A stretch of 64,000 nucleotides of DNA from Eriocheir sinensis (GCF_024679095.1 NC_066571.1:7634474-7698473); one strand, 5' to 3'; shown: positions 11,765-24,401, counted from the stretch's first letter. Notes: generated from the letters alone by a model not told the origin. Made by a program: numbers and translations.

Positions 11765-13110
11765 GGGAAGAGAAAATGGGTTACGGGGTTAGGAGTCGCG
11801 GTAAAGAGAGACTTCAGTATTCAATTTAAAAGAAGTTACAGTACGTCGCAGGGAAATTAGTGTGTGTCGTTGATGAAGTGGATCATTCCTCGGTTAGTGT
11901 TTTTAAATTACCAAAGAAAATGGGTTACGAGGTTGAAACGCGAAAAAGACGGGCACTGCACTATATTACTGGCATAAGGTAGTCTTGCAAGAATATAAGG
12001 GATAGGTTAGAAGGTGGATCATACCTTGGCTAGTTTGTGTTGGTGACTAGAGAAAATGGGTTACGAGGTTGAAACGCGAATAAGAGGGGCACTGCACTAT
12101 ATTACTGGCATAAGGTAGTCTTGCAAGAATATAAGGGATAGGTTAGAAGGTGGATCATACCTTGGTTAGTTTATGTTGGTGACTAGAGAAAATGGGTTAC
12201 GGGGTTGAAACGCGAAAAAGAGGGGCACTGCACTATATTACTGGCATAAGGTAGTCTTGCAAGAATATAAGGGATAGGTTAGAAGGTGGATCATACCTTG
12301 GTTAGTTTATGTTGGTGACTAGAGAAAATGGGTTACGGGGTTGAAACGCGAAAAAGAGGGACACTACACTGTTCTACTGCCATAAGTTTCTCTTGCAAGA
12401 ATATAAGGGATATGTTTGAAAGTGGATCATACCTTGGTTAGTTTATGTTGGTGACCAGAGAAAATGGGTTACGGGGTTGAAACGCAAAAAAGAGGGACAC
12501 TACACTGTTCTACTGCCATAAGTTCCTCTTGCAAGAATATAAGGGATATGTTTGAAAGTGGATCATATCTTGGGTAGTTTATGTAGGTGACCAGAGAAAA
12601 TGGGTTCCGGGGCTCAGAGAGGAACTACACTTTACTACTGACAAGAGAACATTGTGGAGTGCCAAAGGAAATGAATTACAAGATTGAGAGAAGGGAAAAG
12701 GAGGAAGACTACACAGCTATTTACATAAGGCAATATATATGGTAACGAAATTAGTGGTGTGTTATGAAAGAGACTCATACCTTTGCTAGGGCGTTCAGGT
12801 AACAATATAAAAAGATAGGTGCTAAAGAAAATGGATTACGGGGTTGGGCGACTGAAAAATTAGGGAGACTATACCAATATTCACATCAGTCACTACATGG
12901 TAAAAAATAAATATCTTGTAAAGGAGAATTATACCTCTAACAGTGCTCTCAGGTGACTAGAAAAAAATGGGACGTGCCAAAGAAAACGGGTTATAGGGTT
13001 GAAAGACCGAAAAAATAAAGGGTGACTACGGTATACAATTTCCATGTGTCTCAGTACGTGTAAGAAGGGAGAAAGTGTGTTGTACCGGTGAGTAATACCT
13101 TGAGCAGTGT
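11765..13110. repeat. 136-bp satellite array, ~1.3 kb
   Basis: The word AGAGAAAATGGGTTAC recurs at 12049, 12185, 12321 and 12457, exactly 136 bp apart, and recurs as AGAGAAAATGGGTTCC at 12593. Diverged copies start near 11769 and 11913. Further decayed copies with irregular spacing carry AAAGAAAATGGATTACG near 12824 and AAAGAAAACGGG near 12979. Other conserved words in the unit are CTTGCAAGAATATAAGGG and GTGGATCATACCTTGG. The most homogeneous copies are central, as expected for an array that expands in the middle and decays at its edges. No gene is present. Confidence 0.95.
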
Positions 13111-13441
13111 TTCCAGGTGCTCCCCTTGTAATTAGCGTGCATAAGTGAAGAGTAATTGCCGGGAAGGGACAGGTGAGAGTGGCAAGGTGGCGTTCTTCTG
13201 TTATTTGCCTAGTTTGTTTATTTTTTTCAAGTATTTCTTTCTTATTTTGCTCGAGTTGTTGTTCTTTATTATTCTCTTTAAGCTATTATTTTTTTGTTCG
13301 GACCCACTCCTGTTTTTCTATCCTTTTCTCTCTCTCTCTCTCTATCTTTTATCTATTTATGTCTATCTATCTAATCTCTCTATCTTGTTTTAACGTGAAA
13401 CTTATCTGATCTGTAGTTGCAATGTATGTGTTCTTTTGTTT

Positions 13442-13496
13442 TAGTAGTAGCAGTAGTAGTAGTAGTAGTAGTAGTGGTAGTAGTAGTAGTAGTAGG
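13442..13496. repeat. (TAG)n microsatellite
   Basis: About 54 bp of TAG/GTA with one GTGG interruption. Confidence 0.96.
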
Positions 13497-13547
13497 GAAG
13501 TTACCGGGTCTCTAAGTATTCAGTAATTAACTTTGAATATCATTAAC

Positions 13548-13552
<5 letters not shown>

Positions 13553-13614
<62 letters not shown>
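13553..13614. repeat. (TC)n microsatellite
   Basis: About 60 bp of TC. Confidence 0.97.
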
Positions 13615-13616
<2 letters not shown>

Positions 13617-13884
13617 CACTTACATATGCATGGGTGTGGTTAATTCAGCCAAGTATTTCAACATAAATTTTTCACATCACCAAAAAAATGAACTTGGAAA
13701 TTAAAGAGCCTCGGGTGATTCTTCTTTCCAAAATTTTCTTCCTCCCTTCCTCCCCCTCCTCCTCCTCTTCCTCTCTCCCTCCCTCCTCCCCTCACCTGCC
13801 CAAATCAGCTTAACTACCTGCCGGAATTTGCGTGACGGCAGGTAAAAAAAAAAAGATACCAAGAAATATATTGCATACCTAAGC

Positions 13885-13886
<2 letters not shown>

Positions 13887-13956
<70 letters not shown>
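13887..13956. repeat. (GT)n microsatellite
   Basis: About 69 bp of GT. Confidence 0.97.
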
Positions 13957-13957
<1 letters not shown>

Positions 13958-14040
13958 CTTGTGCTTTGCTCCGTCAGAAGAGATAAACATCTGCCTCACA
14001 TTATCTTCATGACGCTCTCTCTCTTTTTTTTTCCTCCAAT

Positions 14041-14042
<2 letters not shown>

Positions 14043-14123
<81 letters not shown>
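14043..14123. repeat. (CT)n microsatellite
   Basis: About 80 bp of CT. Confidence 0.98.
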
Positions 14124-14126
<3 letters not shown>

Positions 14127-14180
14127 TCTTCTGAGGGTAATATTGTTTAGTTTAACTAGTTACGTTCCATCTCGACGCGT

Positions 14181-14262
14181 TACCACCACCACCACCACCA
14201 CCACCACCATCACCACCACCACCACCACCACCACCACCACCACCACCAACACCACCATTACC
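14181..14262. repeat. (ACC)n microsatellite
   Basis: About 70 bp of ACC/CAC with ATC and AAC interruptions. It reads as poly-Thr on the plus strand and poly-Val on the minus strand. Confidence 0.96.
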
Positions 14263-14320
14263 ACGTCTACTCTCTCGTCGTTATTACTATCATGGCTTGA
14301 AGCTAAAATCGTTACCTCAC

Positions 14321-14321
<1 letters not shown>

Positions 14322-14351
<30 letters not shown>
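14322..14351. repeat. (GA)n microsatellite
   Basis: About 29 bp of GA. Confidence 0.95.
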
Positions 14352-14353
<2 letters not shown>

Positions 14354-14454
14354 TAATACTAATTTGTAGAGTCAACGGTCCGGCATTAAGAAACGGTTTG
14401 CTAATATTTAATCAAGTAAATTATTTTCTTATGTGAGTCGATGGCATAATTCTA

Positions 14455-14456
<2 letters not shown>

Positions 14457-14509
<53 letters not shown>
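14457..14509. repeat. (CT)n microsatellite
   Basis: About 52 bp of CT. It is of opposite purine/pyrimidine sense to the (GA)n 105 bp upstream. Confidence 0.97.
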
Positions 14510-14510
<1 letters not shown>

Positions 14511-14559
14511 AAGGTTCAATTTAAGGGGAAGTAGGAATCATATTGGTTTCTATTGTGAA

Positions 14560-14743
14560 CTTGTCTGTCTCGCCTCCCCTCGTTTCCCCTCTTCTCCCTC
14601 CCCCCCTTTCTCCCCTCACCTCCCCTTTCCTTCCCTTCCTCGCCCCCGCTTCCATAATTTCTTCCTCCTTTCCCTCTCTCTCCCCTCCACCCACTCTCAC
14701 GCTGTGCCCTCTCGCCTGCTCCTGTCTGTTGGTCTGTCTGTTT

Positions 14744-14808
<65 letters not shown>

Positions 14809-15180
14809 AAACACTTTTTTTCATCCTCTTTTTGCCTCCTTCAATATTTCTCTTTCTTGTGACTTTATTCCTCTCCTTCCTTTCCTTCCTTTTTTCCTTC
14901 TTCCTTTCCTTGGTCTTTCTTCTTTCTCCTCCTCATCTTCTCTTCTTCATCCTATCCTCCTTCCTTTTTTCCTTCCTCTCCTCTGTCTCTCCTTTCTCAT
15001 CCTCCTCTTCTTTTTCCCTCCTTTCCTTCCTTTCTTCTTTCTTCCTTGCCTTGGGTTCTCTTCTTTCTCCTCCTCCTCTTCCTCTTCTCCTTCCTCCTAT
15101 CCTCTTTCCTCTCCTTCTTCCCTTTCTTCCTTCCCTTCTCCCTCTCTCTCTCTCCTCCTCCTACTCCTCTTCCTCCCCAG
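14560..15180. repeat. Polypyrimidine tract with internal (TC)n
   Basis: C/T-rich for about 600 bp, with a perfect (TC)n at 14747-14804. A CTTCTTTCTCCTCCTC-type unit recurs near 14918 and 15060. The open frames are Ser/Leu/Pro/Phe only. Confidence 0.88.
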
Positions 15181-15282
15181 AAGCTGAATGACAAATTTTT
15201 AATCTAAGTTTCGTAGTTAATATTTCGAGAGACAGATAGACAGACACACAAAAATAGAGACCAAAGTAAGGAGACTGTCATG

Positions 15283-15320
15283 GCGTTAGTAGCAGTAGTA
15301 GTAGTAGTAGTAGTAGTGGT
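15283..15320. repeat. (TAG)n microsatellite
   Basis: About 36 bp of GTA/TAG. Confidence 0.93.
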
Positions 15321-15569
15321 AGTGAACGTAATATTAGCAGCAGAAGAATTATTACGAAGGGAGATGAATGTCAAAACGAAGTAAAGAAATTCGAAATGAG
15401 AGAAGAGAGAAGGGGAAAAAAATACAGAATTCCGATAAAAAAAAAAGAAACCAATAAGACCGTATAAGACAAACAAAGAAATAAACAAACGAAAACACAC
15501 ACACAAATAAAAAACAACAACAACAACCTCATCGAAAAACCAAACCAGAGCGAAATGAGAAGGAAACCC

Positions 15570-15573
<4 letters not shown>

Positions 15574-15631
<58 letters not shown>
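15574..15631. repeat. (AC)n microsatellite
   Basis: About 58 bp of AC. Confidence 0.97.
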
Positions 15632-15633
<2 letters not shown>

Positions 15634-15984
15634 AAAAATAACCCCAAAAAGAAAACGGATATAAAAGTAGTTCAATGCATTCACCTTCCTCGTTCTTGCG
15701 TCCCCCCCCAAAAAAAAAATAAGAATGTGAAGAAAACGGGAAGACAACGATGCAAAGAAAACGTAACATGGCAATACAAAAAGGGCGAGATTAGTCCAGC
15801 GCTGCCCGAGTGTTTTCTGAAAGAAGGAAATAACGAAGTGTGGGATTAATTTGCACTGAGGAAAGAAGAAAAGAAAGAGGGAGAAGAACAAGGAAGACAA
15901 AGAAGGAAGACAAAGAGCTCTCAGGAAGAAGAAAAAAGGCCAGGATGAAATTTGTTAGCTGAGAGAGAGATTTGTCAGTTTCCT

Positions 15985-16800
15985 TGCTTTTCATCATTTC
16001 GTTCTCTCTTTCCCTCTCTCCTTCTTTATCTCCCTCTTTTTCCCTCCCTCCTTCCCTCTGTTCTTTCATAGCCTTCAAACTCTCCTGTTATACCTCCCTC
16101 CCTCCCTCAATACGCCTCTTCCATTACCCTCCTCCCGTATATCTGAACGAGGCTTCTGTTTAATATTCTACCTCATCAGGAACACAACCTAACATTACCT
16201 CACACACCACTATGATATTCCCTCCCCTGTTTCCTACACTTTTTCGGCGGTTCTCTTTTTTTTTCATTCCTCTCTCCCTTATTTTCTTTATTCATATATT
16301 TTACTCTTTTTTTCTCTCACGCTCCTCTCTTCTCTCCTCCTTTCTTGCATTCTTTTTTTTTTCCTCACTTCCTCCTCCTCCTCCTAATTTCCTTTCCTGT
16401 GTTCATTCTTTCTTATCTCCTTTTCTGTTTTTATTTTTCCTCTTATTCCTTCTTCACTTCCTGCCTTGTCTGTCTTTCCCTATCGTTATCTTAGTTCCCT
16501 TCTCTCCCTACCTTTCCTCCTTCTCTTCTCTCCCTTCCCTCCACTGTTATATACATGTTTTTCCTCTCCTCTACCTCCCCTCCCTCCCTCCCTACCTGTT
16601 TATCTACTCTCCCTCCGTTCCTCCTCCTCCTCTTCCTCCTCCTTCCCTCCACTTATCTCTGCTCTTTCCCGATATCCTCCTCCTCCTCCTCCTCCTCCTC
16701 CTCTTTTGCCTCCTCTCTTACTTACCTTCTGCCTCCTCCAATTGCTCCTCCTCCTCCTCCTCTTACTCTTTTTACTCCTTGCTCACTTCACCTATACTGG
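15985..16800. repeat. Polypyrimidine tract with (CTC)n patches
   Basis: C/T-rich DNA, with (CTC)n at about 16370-16386, 16620-16640, 16677-16703 and 16745-16763. The long plus-strand frame crossing it is Ser/Leu/Phe/Pro-only. Confidence 0.88.
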
Positions 16801-16801
16801 A

Positions 16802-16983
<182 letters not shown>

Positions 16984-17131
16984 GTGTTCTCTCCATCTCT
17001 CCAGTTCTTCCTCCTTATCCTTCTCTTCCTCCTCCTCCTCCTCCTCCTCTCGTTTTTTCCTCCTCTTCACTAGATCATCTTTTCTTCCTCCATTTACTCT
17101 TCCTCTCAAACTCTACGTTAAGGACTGTATT

Positions 17132-17135
<4 letters not shown>

Positions 17136-17204
<69 letters not shown>
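17136..17204. repeat. (TC)n microsatellite
   Basis: About 68 bp of TC. Confidence 0.97.
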
Positions 17205-17208
<4 letters not shown>

Positions 17209-17386
17209 TGTTTTTTCAGGGGTGTTTTCTCTTCTTTTTTTTTCTCCTGCGCCTCAGTTTGCTCTTTGCCCCTTCTTTTTCTTCCCTCCAATTCCTCCTC
17301 TTCCTCCTCTCCTCCCTCTCTACGCCTCTCCACCTCCTCTTCTTCCCGTCTCAGCAGGGAATGAAAACACTTAAACTATTTGTGTT

Positions 17387-17390
<4 letters not shown>

Positions 17391-17454
<64 letters not shown>

Positions 17455-17532
17455 CTAGTCTGTGTGTACATGTGAATATTAACGAACATTTGTATGCACG
17501 TAGTTTCCAGAAGTTACTTGATATGTGTGTTC

Positions 17533-17594
<62 letters not shown>
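17391..17594. repeat. Two (GT)n arrays with an ~80-bp spacer
   Basis: GT runs at about 17393-17452 and 17536-17594 in the same orientation, separated by unique sequence. Confidence 0.96.
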
Positions 17595-17595
<1 letters not shown>

Positions 17596-17689
17596 CTGAA
17601 TCATGAGGTTGTTTGTGTTAGCCGGCCTTGAAGCGGCTATTAAGAGGGGGACTAAGGAAGGGGGGCGGTGGTGGGGGGGTGGGAGGGGA

Positions 17690-18100
17690 CGGCAATTTCC
17701 TCCTCTTCCTCTTCCTCTTCTTCCTCTTGTCTTCTTGTTCTCCTTATTCTAGTTCTTTTTTGTTCTTGTTCTTTTTGTTCTTGCTCTTGTTCTTCCTCTT
17801 TTTCTTCTTTTTATTAAGAGTAAATATAACCGACAGACAGAGAGACAAACAGAAAACACAGACAGACTAACGGGCAGAACAGTACAACCCGGAACTAATA
17901 TACTTCTCATTTGTAACTCCACTTTTACCCTGCAACAGAAATAGCACAAAAAATTACTTCCTAGAAAATACAAATTCACCCTCATTATTCCTTCCGCTCA
18001 TTCCTTCATCGCCAAAGAAAAAAGTGAGTCTCAAAACAAAGCATTAATCAGAGCGCTGTTGTGGCATTGGATATTTTTTTCTTGTATACACGCAGCGCTG
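17690..18100. other. CTTCTT-rich stretch and unique DNA, no gene seen
   Basis: (CTT)/(TTGTTC) repeats cover about 17698-17815. Unique sequence follows with no convincing frame. Confidence 0.6.
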
Positions 18101-18109
18101 TAAAAGTCG

Positions 18110-19600
18110 CGTTGGATAAGGGGTAGAGGAGGTGTTCTTACCCTTCCGTCTTTACTAGAATTCGTCTGTCCATCTTCTACTGTTTCCACGTTTTAGAATA
18201 TATAGAAGTTTTGGAAAGAAAGGGCATAGGAGGTGTGTTAAAATCCTTCCATCCTTTCCCAACTACTTCGTCTGTCTTTCTTTTACCGTTTCCACGTTTT
18301 AGAATATATAGACGTTTTTGGAAAGAAAGGGCATAGGAGGTGTGTTATAAGCCTTTTCTCCTTTTCATGCTTCGTCTTCGTCTTTCTTTCACAGTTTTCA
18401 CGTTTTAGAATTTATAAAAGTAGGGAGAGAAAGGGCATGGGAGGTGCTATAAGCCTTCTCTCTGTTCTTTCGTTACTTCGTCTCTTACTTTTTTTTCTCT
18501 TTCCGCCTTTTACAATCAACGTAAGTGAAAAGAAGTTCAGAGAAAGTGTTCCTATCCTTATGTTTTTGTTCTTCGCCTCTCACTCTTTTACTATGTCCAT
18601 ATTCCACAATCGAGGAAAGTGAATAGAGAAGGCGCAGAGGAGTTGTTCCAAGCCCACCGTCATTCCCCTGTTTCGTCATACAATCCTACGACCTCCACAT
18701 TTTATAGTCAAGAGAAGCGAAGTGAAAAAGTGCAGAGGTGTTCCAAGCCCACCGTCATTCCCCTATTACGTCTTACACTCCTGATTTTCCACGTTTTACA
18801 GTCCAAGAAGCGAAGGGAAAAGGGCAGAGAATGTGTCACAAAGCCTCTGTCATTTCCCCATTTCGTCTTCCACTCCTACGACCTCCACGTTTTACAGTCA
18901 AGAGAAATGAAGGGAAAAGGGCAGAGAACGTGTCACAAGGCCTCTGTCATTTCCCCACTTCGTCTTTCACTCCTTCACGGTTTTCATGCTTCAGAGTCGA
19001 GAAAAGTAAAGGCAGGAAGGAACGAAGGGCTCAGGAGTTCAGGGTTCTGTCCTTCTCTGGCTCCGGTGAGTGTGGCATATGTGTTTGAGTGCCGAGGGAC
19101 TTTAAGGGGGAAAGAACAGAGTAGGTCTTTCTAGGTCTGTCTGTTTCTGCCTCTACTTATACTCCTACTCTTTATTGATCTGTGTTTCAGTGTCGAGAGA
19201 AGGGAAGGAAGGAGCTGATGAGTCGTTCCCTGTCCACTGTCTTTCTTCTTCACTTTTTCTCCTATTTCCCTTTCATGATTTGTGTGTTTCCTGTCCTGTC
19301 TTTCTTCTACTTGTCCTCCTATTACCCTTTCATGATCTGTGTGTTTCAGTGTCCAGAAGGGAAGGAAGAAAGAACTGATGAGTCGTTCCCTGTTCTCTGT
19401 CTTTCTTCTTCCCTTCTCCTCCTATTACCCTTTCATGATCTGTGTGTCTCAGTGTCGAGAGAGGTAAAGGGAAAAAGGGCAGAGGACGTGTTCCGTGCCG
19501 TATGTCCTTCTAGCTTGACTCTTACGACTCTTTTACGATCAATGTTGTCCCAGTGTCGCGAGAAGGGAGGAGAGGAAGTCAAACAAAAGAATGACGGTAA
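18110..19600. repeat. ~96-107-bp satellite array, ~1.5 kb
   Basis: A core of type TTTTACAGTCAAGAGAA, preceded by a CCACG-like word, recurs near 18192, 18297, 18404, 18507, 18603, 18699, 18795, 18891 and 18988. Spacing falls from 107 to 96 bp along the array. More diverged CAGTGTCGAGAGAAGG-type copies follow near 19085, 19187, 19347, 19448 and 19550. Each unit also has AAAGGGCAGAG and a CGTCATTCCCC-like segment. The 171-codon open frame at 18619-19134 is a translated array (96 is a multiple of 3) and not a gene. Confidence 0.93.
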
Positions 19601-19663
19601 GGGTGTTATAGGCAAACTGAGCAGCCGATAGTTTTCCCATAGAGTTCGTATTTGAATATCTGA

Positions 19664-19664
<1 letters not shown>

Positions 19665-19727
<63 letters not shown>

Positions 19728-19811
19728 TTCCGTTGTAGACAGGTCATAATAAGAAACGTCAGGTGTTTCTTGATGTGGATAAGGTACAGTATATGTTTTT
19801 TTTTCTATTCT

Positions 19812-19870
<59 letters not shown>
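19665..19870. repeat. Two (GT)n arrays around a ~95-bp spacer
   Basis: GT runs at about 19666-19720 and 19815-19870 in the same orientation. Confidence 0.96.
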
Positions 19871-19872
<2 letters not shown>

Positions 19873-20014
19873 ATGTAAAAGTGGAATTCTAGCAGCAATA
19901 AAAGGTAAAGGAAGTGCGCCTGGAACCATCGACGAGGCCATAAAAAAAACCGCATGAATAAATCTACGGTATTCACGACCCGCATTTAACTAGTCACGTC
20001 CCTTCCTTACTATC

Positions 20015-20930
20015 TCATTCCTTTGTCTTCTCCTCTCCTTTGCCTGACAAGAACAGAATATATCCTTGAAAGTGTCTTGTTAATTGCTGCTGTGTTCTTA
20101 TATCTCCCTCATAATTGCGTCTTGTCATGTTATTTCCTGGTTACGTTCATGACTTTCCTTGCCGAAGAACTTGATTATTTCCCTGAATCAGATCATATAT
20201 ATTTGTTGGTGCTGTTGTGCTCCTGTTCCCTCCTTATAACTGTGAGTCTTTGTGTCTTTCTCTTTTCGCGTACGGTCCCCCAAAACTCTGATGGACTTCC
20301 CAGACAAATTCGTTTCTTAAAGTCTCGGAAACTTCGCTATCTGCTTGCAACATTTCAATTAGTGTTCCCTCTTTTTTTTCGTCGTCTTCGTCCTCCTCTT
20401 CCTCTTCCCTTATTTATTTTCTTCTGCTTAAGTATAAGTGTTCTCTCTTCCGCACTTCTGTTTATTTTCCTCTTCCTTATTTTTCTTTACCAAGGTTTGC
20501 TATCATTTTTCTTACTCCTCAGCCATCTATCATTCATGCTTACTCTCCTGAACCCTGACCTTTTCTTCCTTTTATATTTCCTCTGGTTCTTTCTAGCCTA
20601 CATACCTTCCATAATCTTCTCCTTTCCTTCCCCATATTTCTCTTACTCATCCTAATCTTTCTTTCCGATTGATCGTTCATATCCTACAACTGTTCCACAA
20701 TATAATTCTTCTCTTCCCAATTTTCATCTTTACACCTCTCTGTACTGTCTCTCTTACTCTCTTCTCCTCTTCTATCCCTTTTCTTCGCTAATTTTACCAC
20801 CCTTCTCCTCCTTCTCTTCCCCTAACTTCTCCATATCCTCTGCCTCCCTCTGCTCCGTCGCCACCTCCTCGAATTTCAACTCCAAACTCTCTTCATTCAA
20901 ATCTAAACTTGCGACCACTTCTCCGCTTCC
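20015..20930. other. Pyrimidine-rich DNA with one long hydrophobic frame
   Basis: T/C-rich sequence. The plus strand is open for 211 codons from 20023, but the start codon is TTG. The residues are mostly Leu/Phe/Ser, as any T-rich strand would give, especially after about residue 125. No family motif is recognised and no splice structure is apparent. I treat it as non-coding. Confidence 0.55.
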
Positions 20931-21065
20931 TCCTCAGCAGATAAACAAAGTATACCTGTTTTTATCCCCGTCAGTGTGTGTGTTAGATGGAAGCGCCTCA
21001 CCTTTCTCAGCAAACTCCAGGTGAACTCCCTAAGCTTAATTGCACCTGGGCAGGACCAGCTCAGG

Positions 21066-21070
21066 TGTGT

Positions 21071-21131
<61 letters not shown>
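21066..21131. repeat. (GT)n microsatellite
   Basis: About 60 bp of GT with one TACGTG at the left edge. Confidence 0.97.
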
Positions 21132-21134
<3 letters not shown>

Positions 21135-21139
21135 AACTG

Positions 21140-21449
21140 AATCGGAAACTTTATCTGCAAAACTATTCTCAGCGTTTTAAACTTCGTCTACGTTGTTTCG
21201 GTTTAAAAAGAAAGAAGGAAAAAAGTTGTTAGAGAAAAAAAAAGGGAGTGAATCCTATGAATTTATTTGGACAGAGACACAAATGCGATCAATGCTAGAT
21301 TTTATTGTCTTTCTTTTTTTTTTTAGTCGATAGGTCACGCGTCCTATATATTAATTTCCTTTTATTTCTTTCCATCCTGTCTCTCTGATATTACAATGCA
21401 TCCGTGTTTCGAAGCCACTCAATAACCTCATCAAACACTGACATGATGG

Positions 21450-21450
<1 letters not shown>
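21140..21450. other. Unique AT-rich DNA, no gene seen
   Basis: No repeats longer than short A/T runs, and no convincing open frame. Confidence 0.5.
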
Positions 21451-21451
<1 letters not shown>

Positions 21452-21504
<53 letters not shown>

Positions 21505-21520
21505 AACACACACTAACACA
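21452..21520. repeat. (AC)n microsatellite
   Basis: About 50 bp of CA, followed by CACCAACACACACTAACACAC variants. Confidence 0.96.
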
Positions 21521-21729
21521 CCTATCCCAAGAGTACATGCATACTGATGTGAAAACCTGTTGTCATCATTCTGTCACGTTGGTGCGAATCGTTGTTTTTG
21601 AGTATTAGTTTGATGATGGATTTTGCGTTATCTGCGATGTCCAAAGAATACAAGTAATTATTTCATCATTTTATGCAGATTTATGTATGATCAACCCTTC
21701 AGAGAGTGACAGACAAATAAATAGACCTG

Positions 21730-21732
<3 letters not shown>

Positions 21733-21778
<46 letters not shown>
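21733..21778. repeat. (AC)n microsatellite
   Basis: About 45 bp of CA. Confidence 0.96.
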
Positions 21779-21781
<3 letters not shown>

Positions 21782-22217
21782 CTTCGGAAGACCCAAGGGG
21801 GATTAGGTGCAACAGTACAGGTAGAGAGAGGAACAGGAAGCTTACGAAGGAGGGAAGGAAGGAGAGAGGAAAAGAGGGAAGGAAAGTGGGAGGCGGGCAG
21901 GAGAGCGTTAAAAGCCTCGGCCGGCCCCAGGTGTACAGTGGAGTCGGATATTGTTTCCTTCACCGTGGAATTGCTCAAGTAAATCCCTTAAGCCAGTGTA
22001 ACCGATCGAGTATAGAGAGGATCCTCAAGAGATGTTTTGATTTCGTATTAGAATTGGAAGAGCGGGAGAGCAAAGGGAAGGAACAAAGAGGTGGAAGAGG
22101 AGAGAGGAAGAAAAATATGGGAATGAGAAGGATTAGATGGTGGAGGAGTTGTAGGATATGAAAGAAGGGTCAGAGGGCTGCAAATAAGTGGGATAAGGGA
22201 TAAGGATTAGTAAAAGA

Positions 22218-22222
<5 letters not shown>

Positions 22223-22286
<64 letters not shown>

Positions 22287-22327
22287 GATAATAATACGGA
22301 AGAAAAGAGTGTGGAAAAGTGTTATCT

Positions 22328-22363
<36 letters not shown>

Positions 22364-22379
22364 TTACTACTACTACTAC
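22223..22379. repeat. (AAT)n and (CTA)n arrays
   Basis: (TAA)n at about 22223-22287 and (CTA)n at about 22328-22379 with one TTA interruption, separated by a 40-bp spacer. Confidence 0.96.
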
Positions 22380-22699
22380 CTATTCTTCCATAATGTAGAA
22401 CGGCACGCCACTGACCTTTAAAGAGAGAGAGAGAGAGAGAGAATTAGGTGTTTTGTGTGGCTCCTAATCCTACTGACGGGAGTGTGATTGTCGGAATTAC
22501 GAGAGGATTACGAGGCAGCCGCTGAGAGAGAGAGAGGGAAATTTCATACACTTCCTCTTTCCTTCTAGCCACATCTCTCTCCTCATTTCTCTCTCTGTTG
22601 TTTTAAAGCTCATAATCTCAGCAGGTGTGGTGCATACAGGTGTGGCAGGTGTGTGTGTAATTAACTGGCCCTGAAGTACCTGCCTGCCCCGCTGCTTCA

Positions 22700-23930
22700 T
22701 ATATCTCTGTTGTTTTTTCTTTTCCTCCTTGTTTTCCCTAGTCTAATATTTCTCCCTGTCATTTCTTCCCTTCTCTTCATTTCCGTTGTAGTTTTCCTGT
22801 TTCCTCCTTATTATGGTTTTAGTTCTGTCTTTCTCTTTTCCCTCCTTTTATTTCCTTTTTAGTCATATTTTTCCTTCTATGCGTCTCTTTCTTCATTTTT
22901 TCTCATTTTCCTTCCTTTCCCTATTTTCTCTTTTTCTTCTGTTTCTCCTTTCTCCCTTTCGTTCCTTACTCTCTTTTTCCCTTCGTGCATTACTTCCCGT
23001 TATTACGTTCTCTTCCTGTGTCCCAGTTCTTTATTTTCTCTCATTTTCTTTTTCCATTTTACTTCTATTGCCTCACTTTTCTCTCTCTTCGCTTTTTCTG
23101 TGGCTTTAACCCTCCTTTCGTTTTCTCTTAATTTCTTTTCTCCTCTATCATTCCTCTCTCAAATCGTTCCTCTACTCCTCTTTGCCTCTCACCTTCCTTT
23201 CCTTTCCTCTTTCTCTCTCTCATCTAACTTCTTACTCCTCCTCTTCTCTCTCTTCTTATATTCCTTCCTTTTCCCTTCCTTCCTTCCTCTCCTTGCTCTT
23301 TCATCCTTCACTATCCTCTTCTTTCTTTCTGGGTTTCGTTTTCTTTTCTCTCCCTTTCTCTTCTTCCTTTTTATCATTTCTCTAACCCCCATTCTGTACT
23401 TTTTTTCTTTCTCATCTTTCTTTCTTTATCCTTCCCTTTCTCTCCTTACGTTTTCATCCTTTACTATCCTCTACTTTCTTTCTGGCTTTCGTTTCCTCTT
23501 CTCCCCCTTTCTCTCCTCCTTATTTTTTATCATTCCTCTAACTCCATCTGCTATTCTGTCTTTGCTTCCCACCTTCTATTCCTTCTCTCTCTCTCTCTCC
23601 CTACCTTTACTTATTTTTCATTAATTCAAATCCCTCCTCTTTCCTATCTTCTCACCTTTACTTTCGGTTTCCTCTCTTCCTCTTCTTACTTTTTACCCCT
23701 ATTTTAACGACACCCTTTACTCTTTCTTTGCTTCTTCCTCTCTCTTCTCTCCCTTCCTCTCTTTCCTACTTTTCATCCCTCCATTAAGTCCTTCCTCTTT
23801 TCTTTATTTTCATTCCCACCTTCCTATCTTCTTTTCTCCCTTCCTCTCCTTTCTTACTCTTCAACCCTTCCTTAAATTACTCTTCCTTTCATTCTTTGCT
23901 TTTCTCCTCTCTCTTCTCCTGTCCCCATCT
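22700..23930. repeat. Polypyrimidine tract, ~1.2 kb
   Basis: C/T-rich over the whole stretch. A segment of type TTTCATCCTTTACTATCCTC, followed by TTTCTTTCTGG and TTTCGTTT, occurs twice near 23300 and 23452 (about 152-bp spacing), so part of the tract is tandem. All frames are Leu/Ser/Phe/Pro. Confidence 0.87.
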
Positions 23931-24010
23931 CCTCTGTTTACCGCGGGAAACTAAAATATACATCAGTTTTTTTAATAATCTCCTGTTTTGATGTTTTCGC
24001 AGTAAATCGA

Positions 24011-24013
<3 letters not shown>

Positions 24014-24058
<45 letters not shown>

Positions 24059-24359
24059 AAAGCAGTTAATTTTGGAGCGAATAATAATGTGTTACTCTTT
24101 TTTTTTTTTTCGGAGTAATGGTAAGAATAAAAAAAAAAAGTTGAGGGGGAATGAAAACACGCTCGGTGACTTTGATGGCACTTGACTGAGGGGGGAAGGG
24201 GAGGGGGGGCTTGTTTATTTATTTATTTATTTATTTTTTGTATTTGCTTTTTATTGCACATTTAGAGTCGGGATATATTTTTGCCTTCCGGGAGATTAGT
24301 ATTGAAGCCCGCGAGCACACACACACACACACACACACACACCGTATAACTCTCTCACC

Positions 24360-24399
<40 letters not shown>
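24014..24399. repeat. Microsatellite cluster (AC)n, (TTTA)n, (CA)n, (CT)n
   Basis: (AC)n at about 24014-24056, (TTTA)n at about 24213-24234, (CA)n at about 24316-24342 and (CT)n at about 24364-24399. Confidence 0.94.

Positions 24400-24401
<2 letters not shown>

Noticed and set aside
20023..20655. 211-codon hydrophobic open frame on the plus strand
   Set aside because: It starts at TTG, its Leu/Phe/Ser composition follows from T/C-rich DNA, no family motif is seen, and similar frames occur in every pyrimidine tract of the window. Its first half is less biased, so transcript data could still reopen it.
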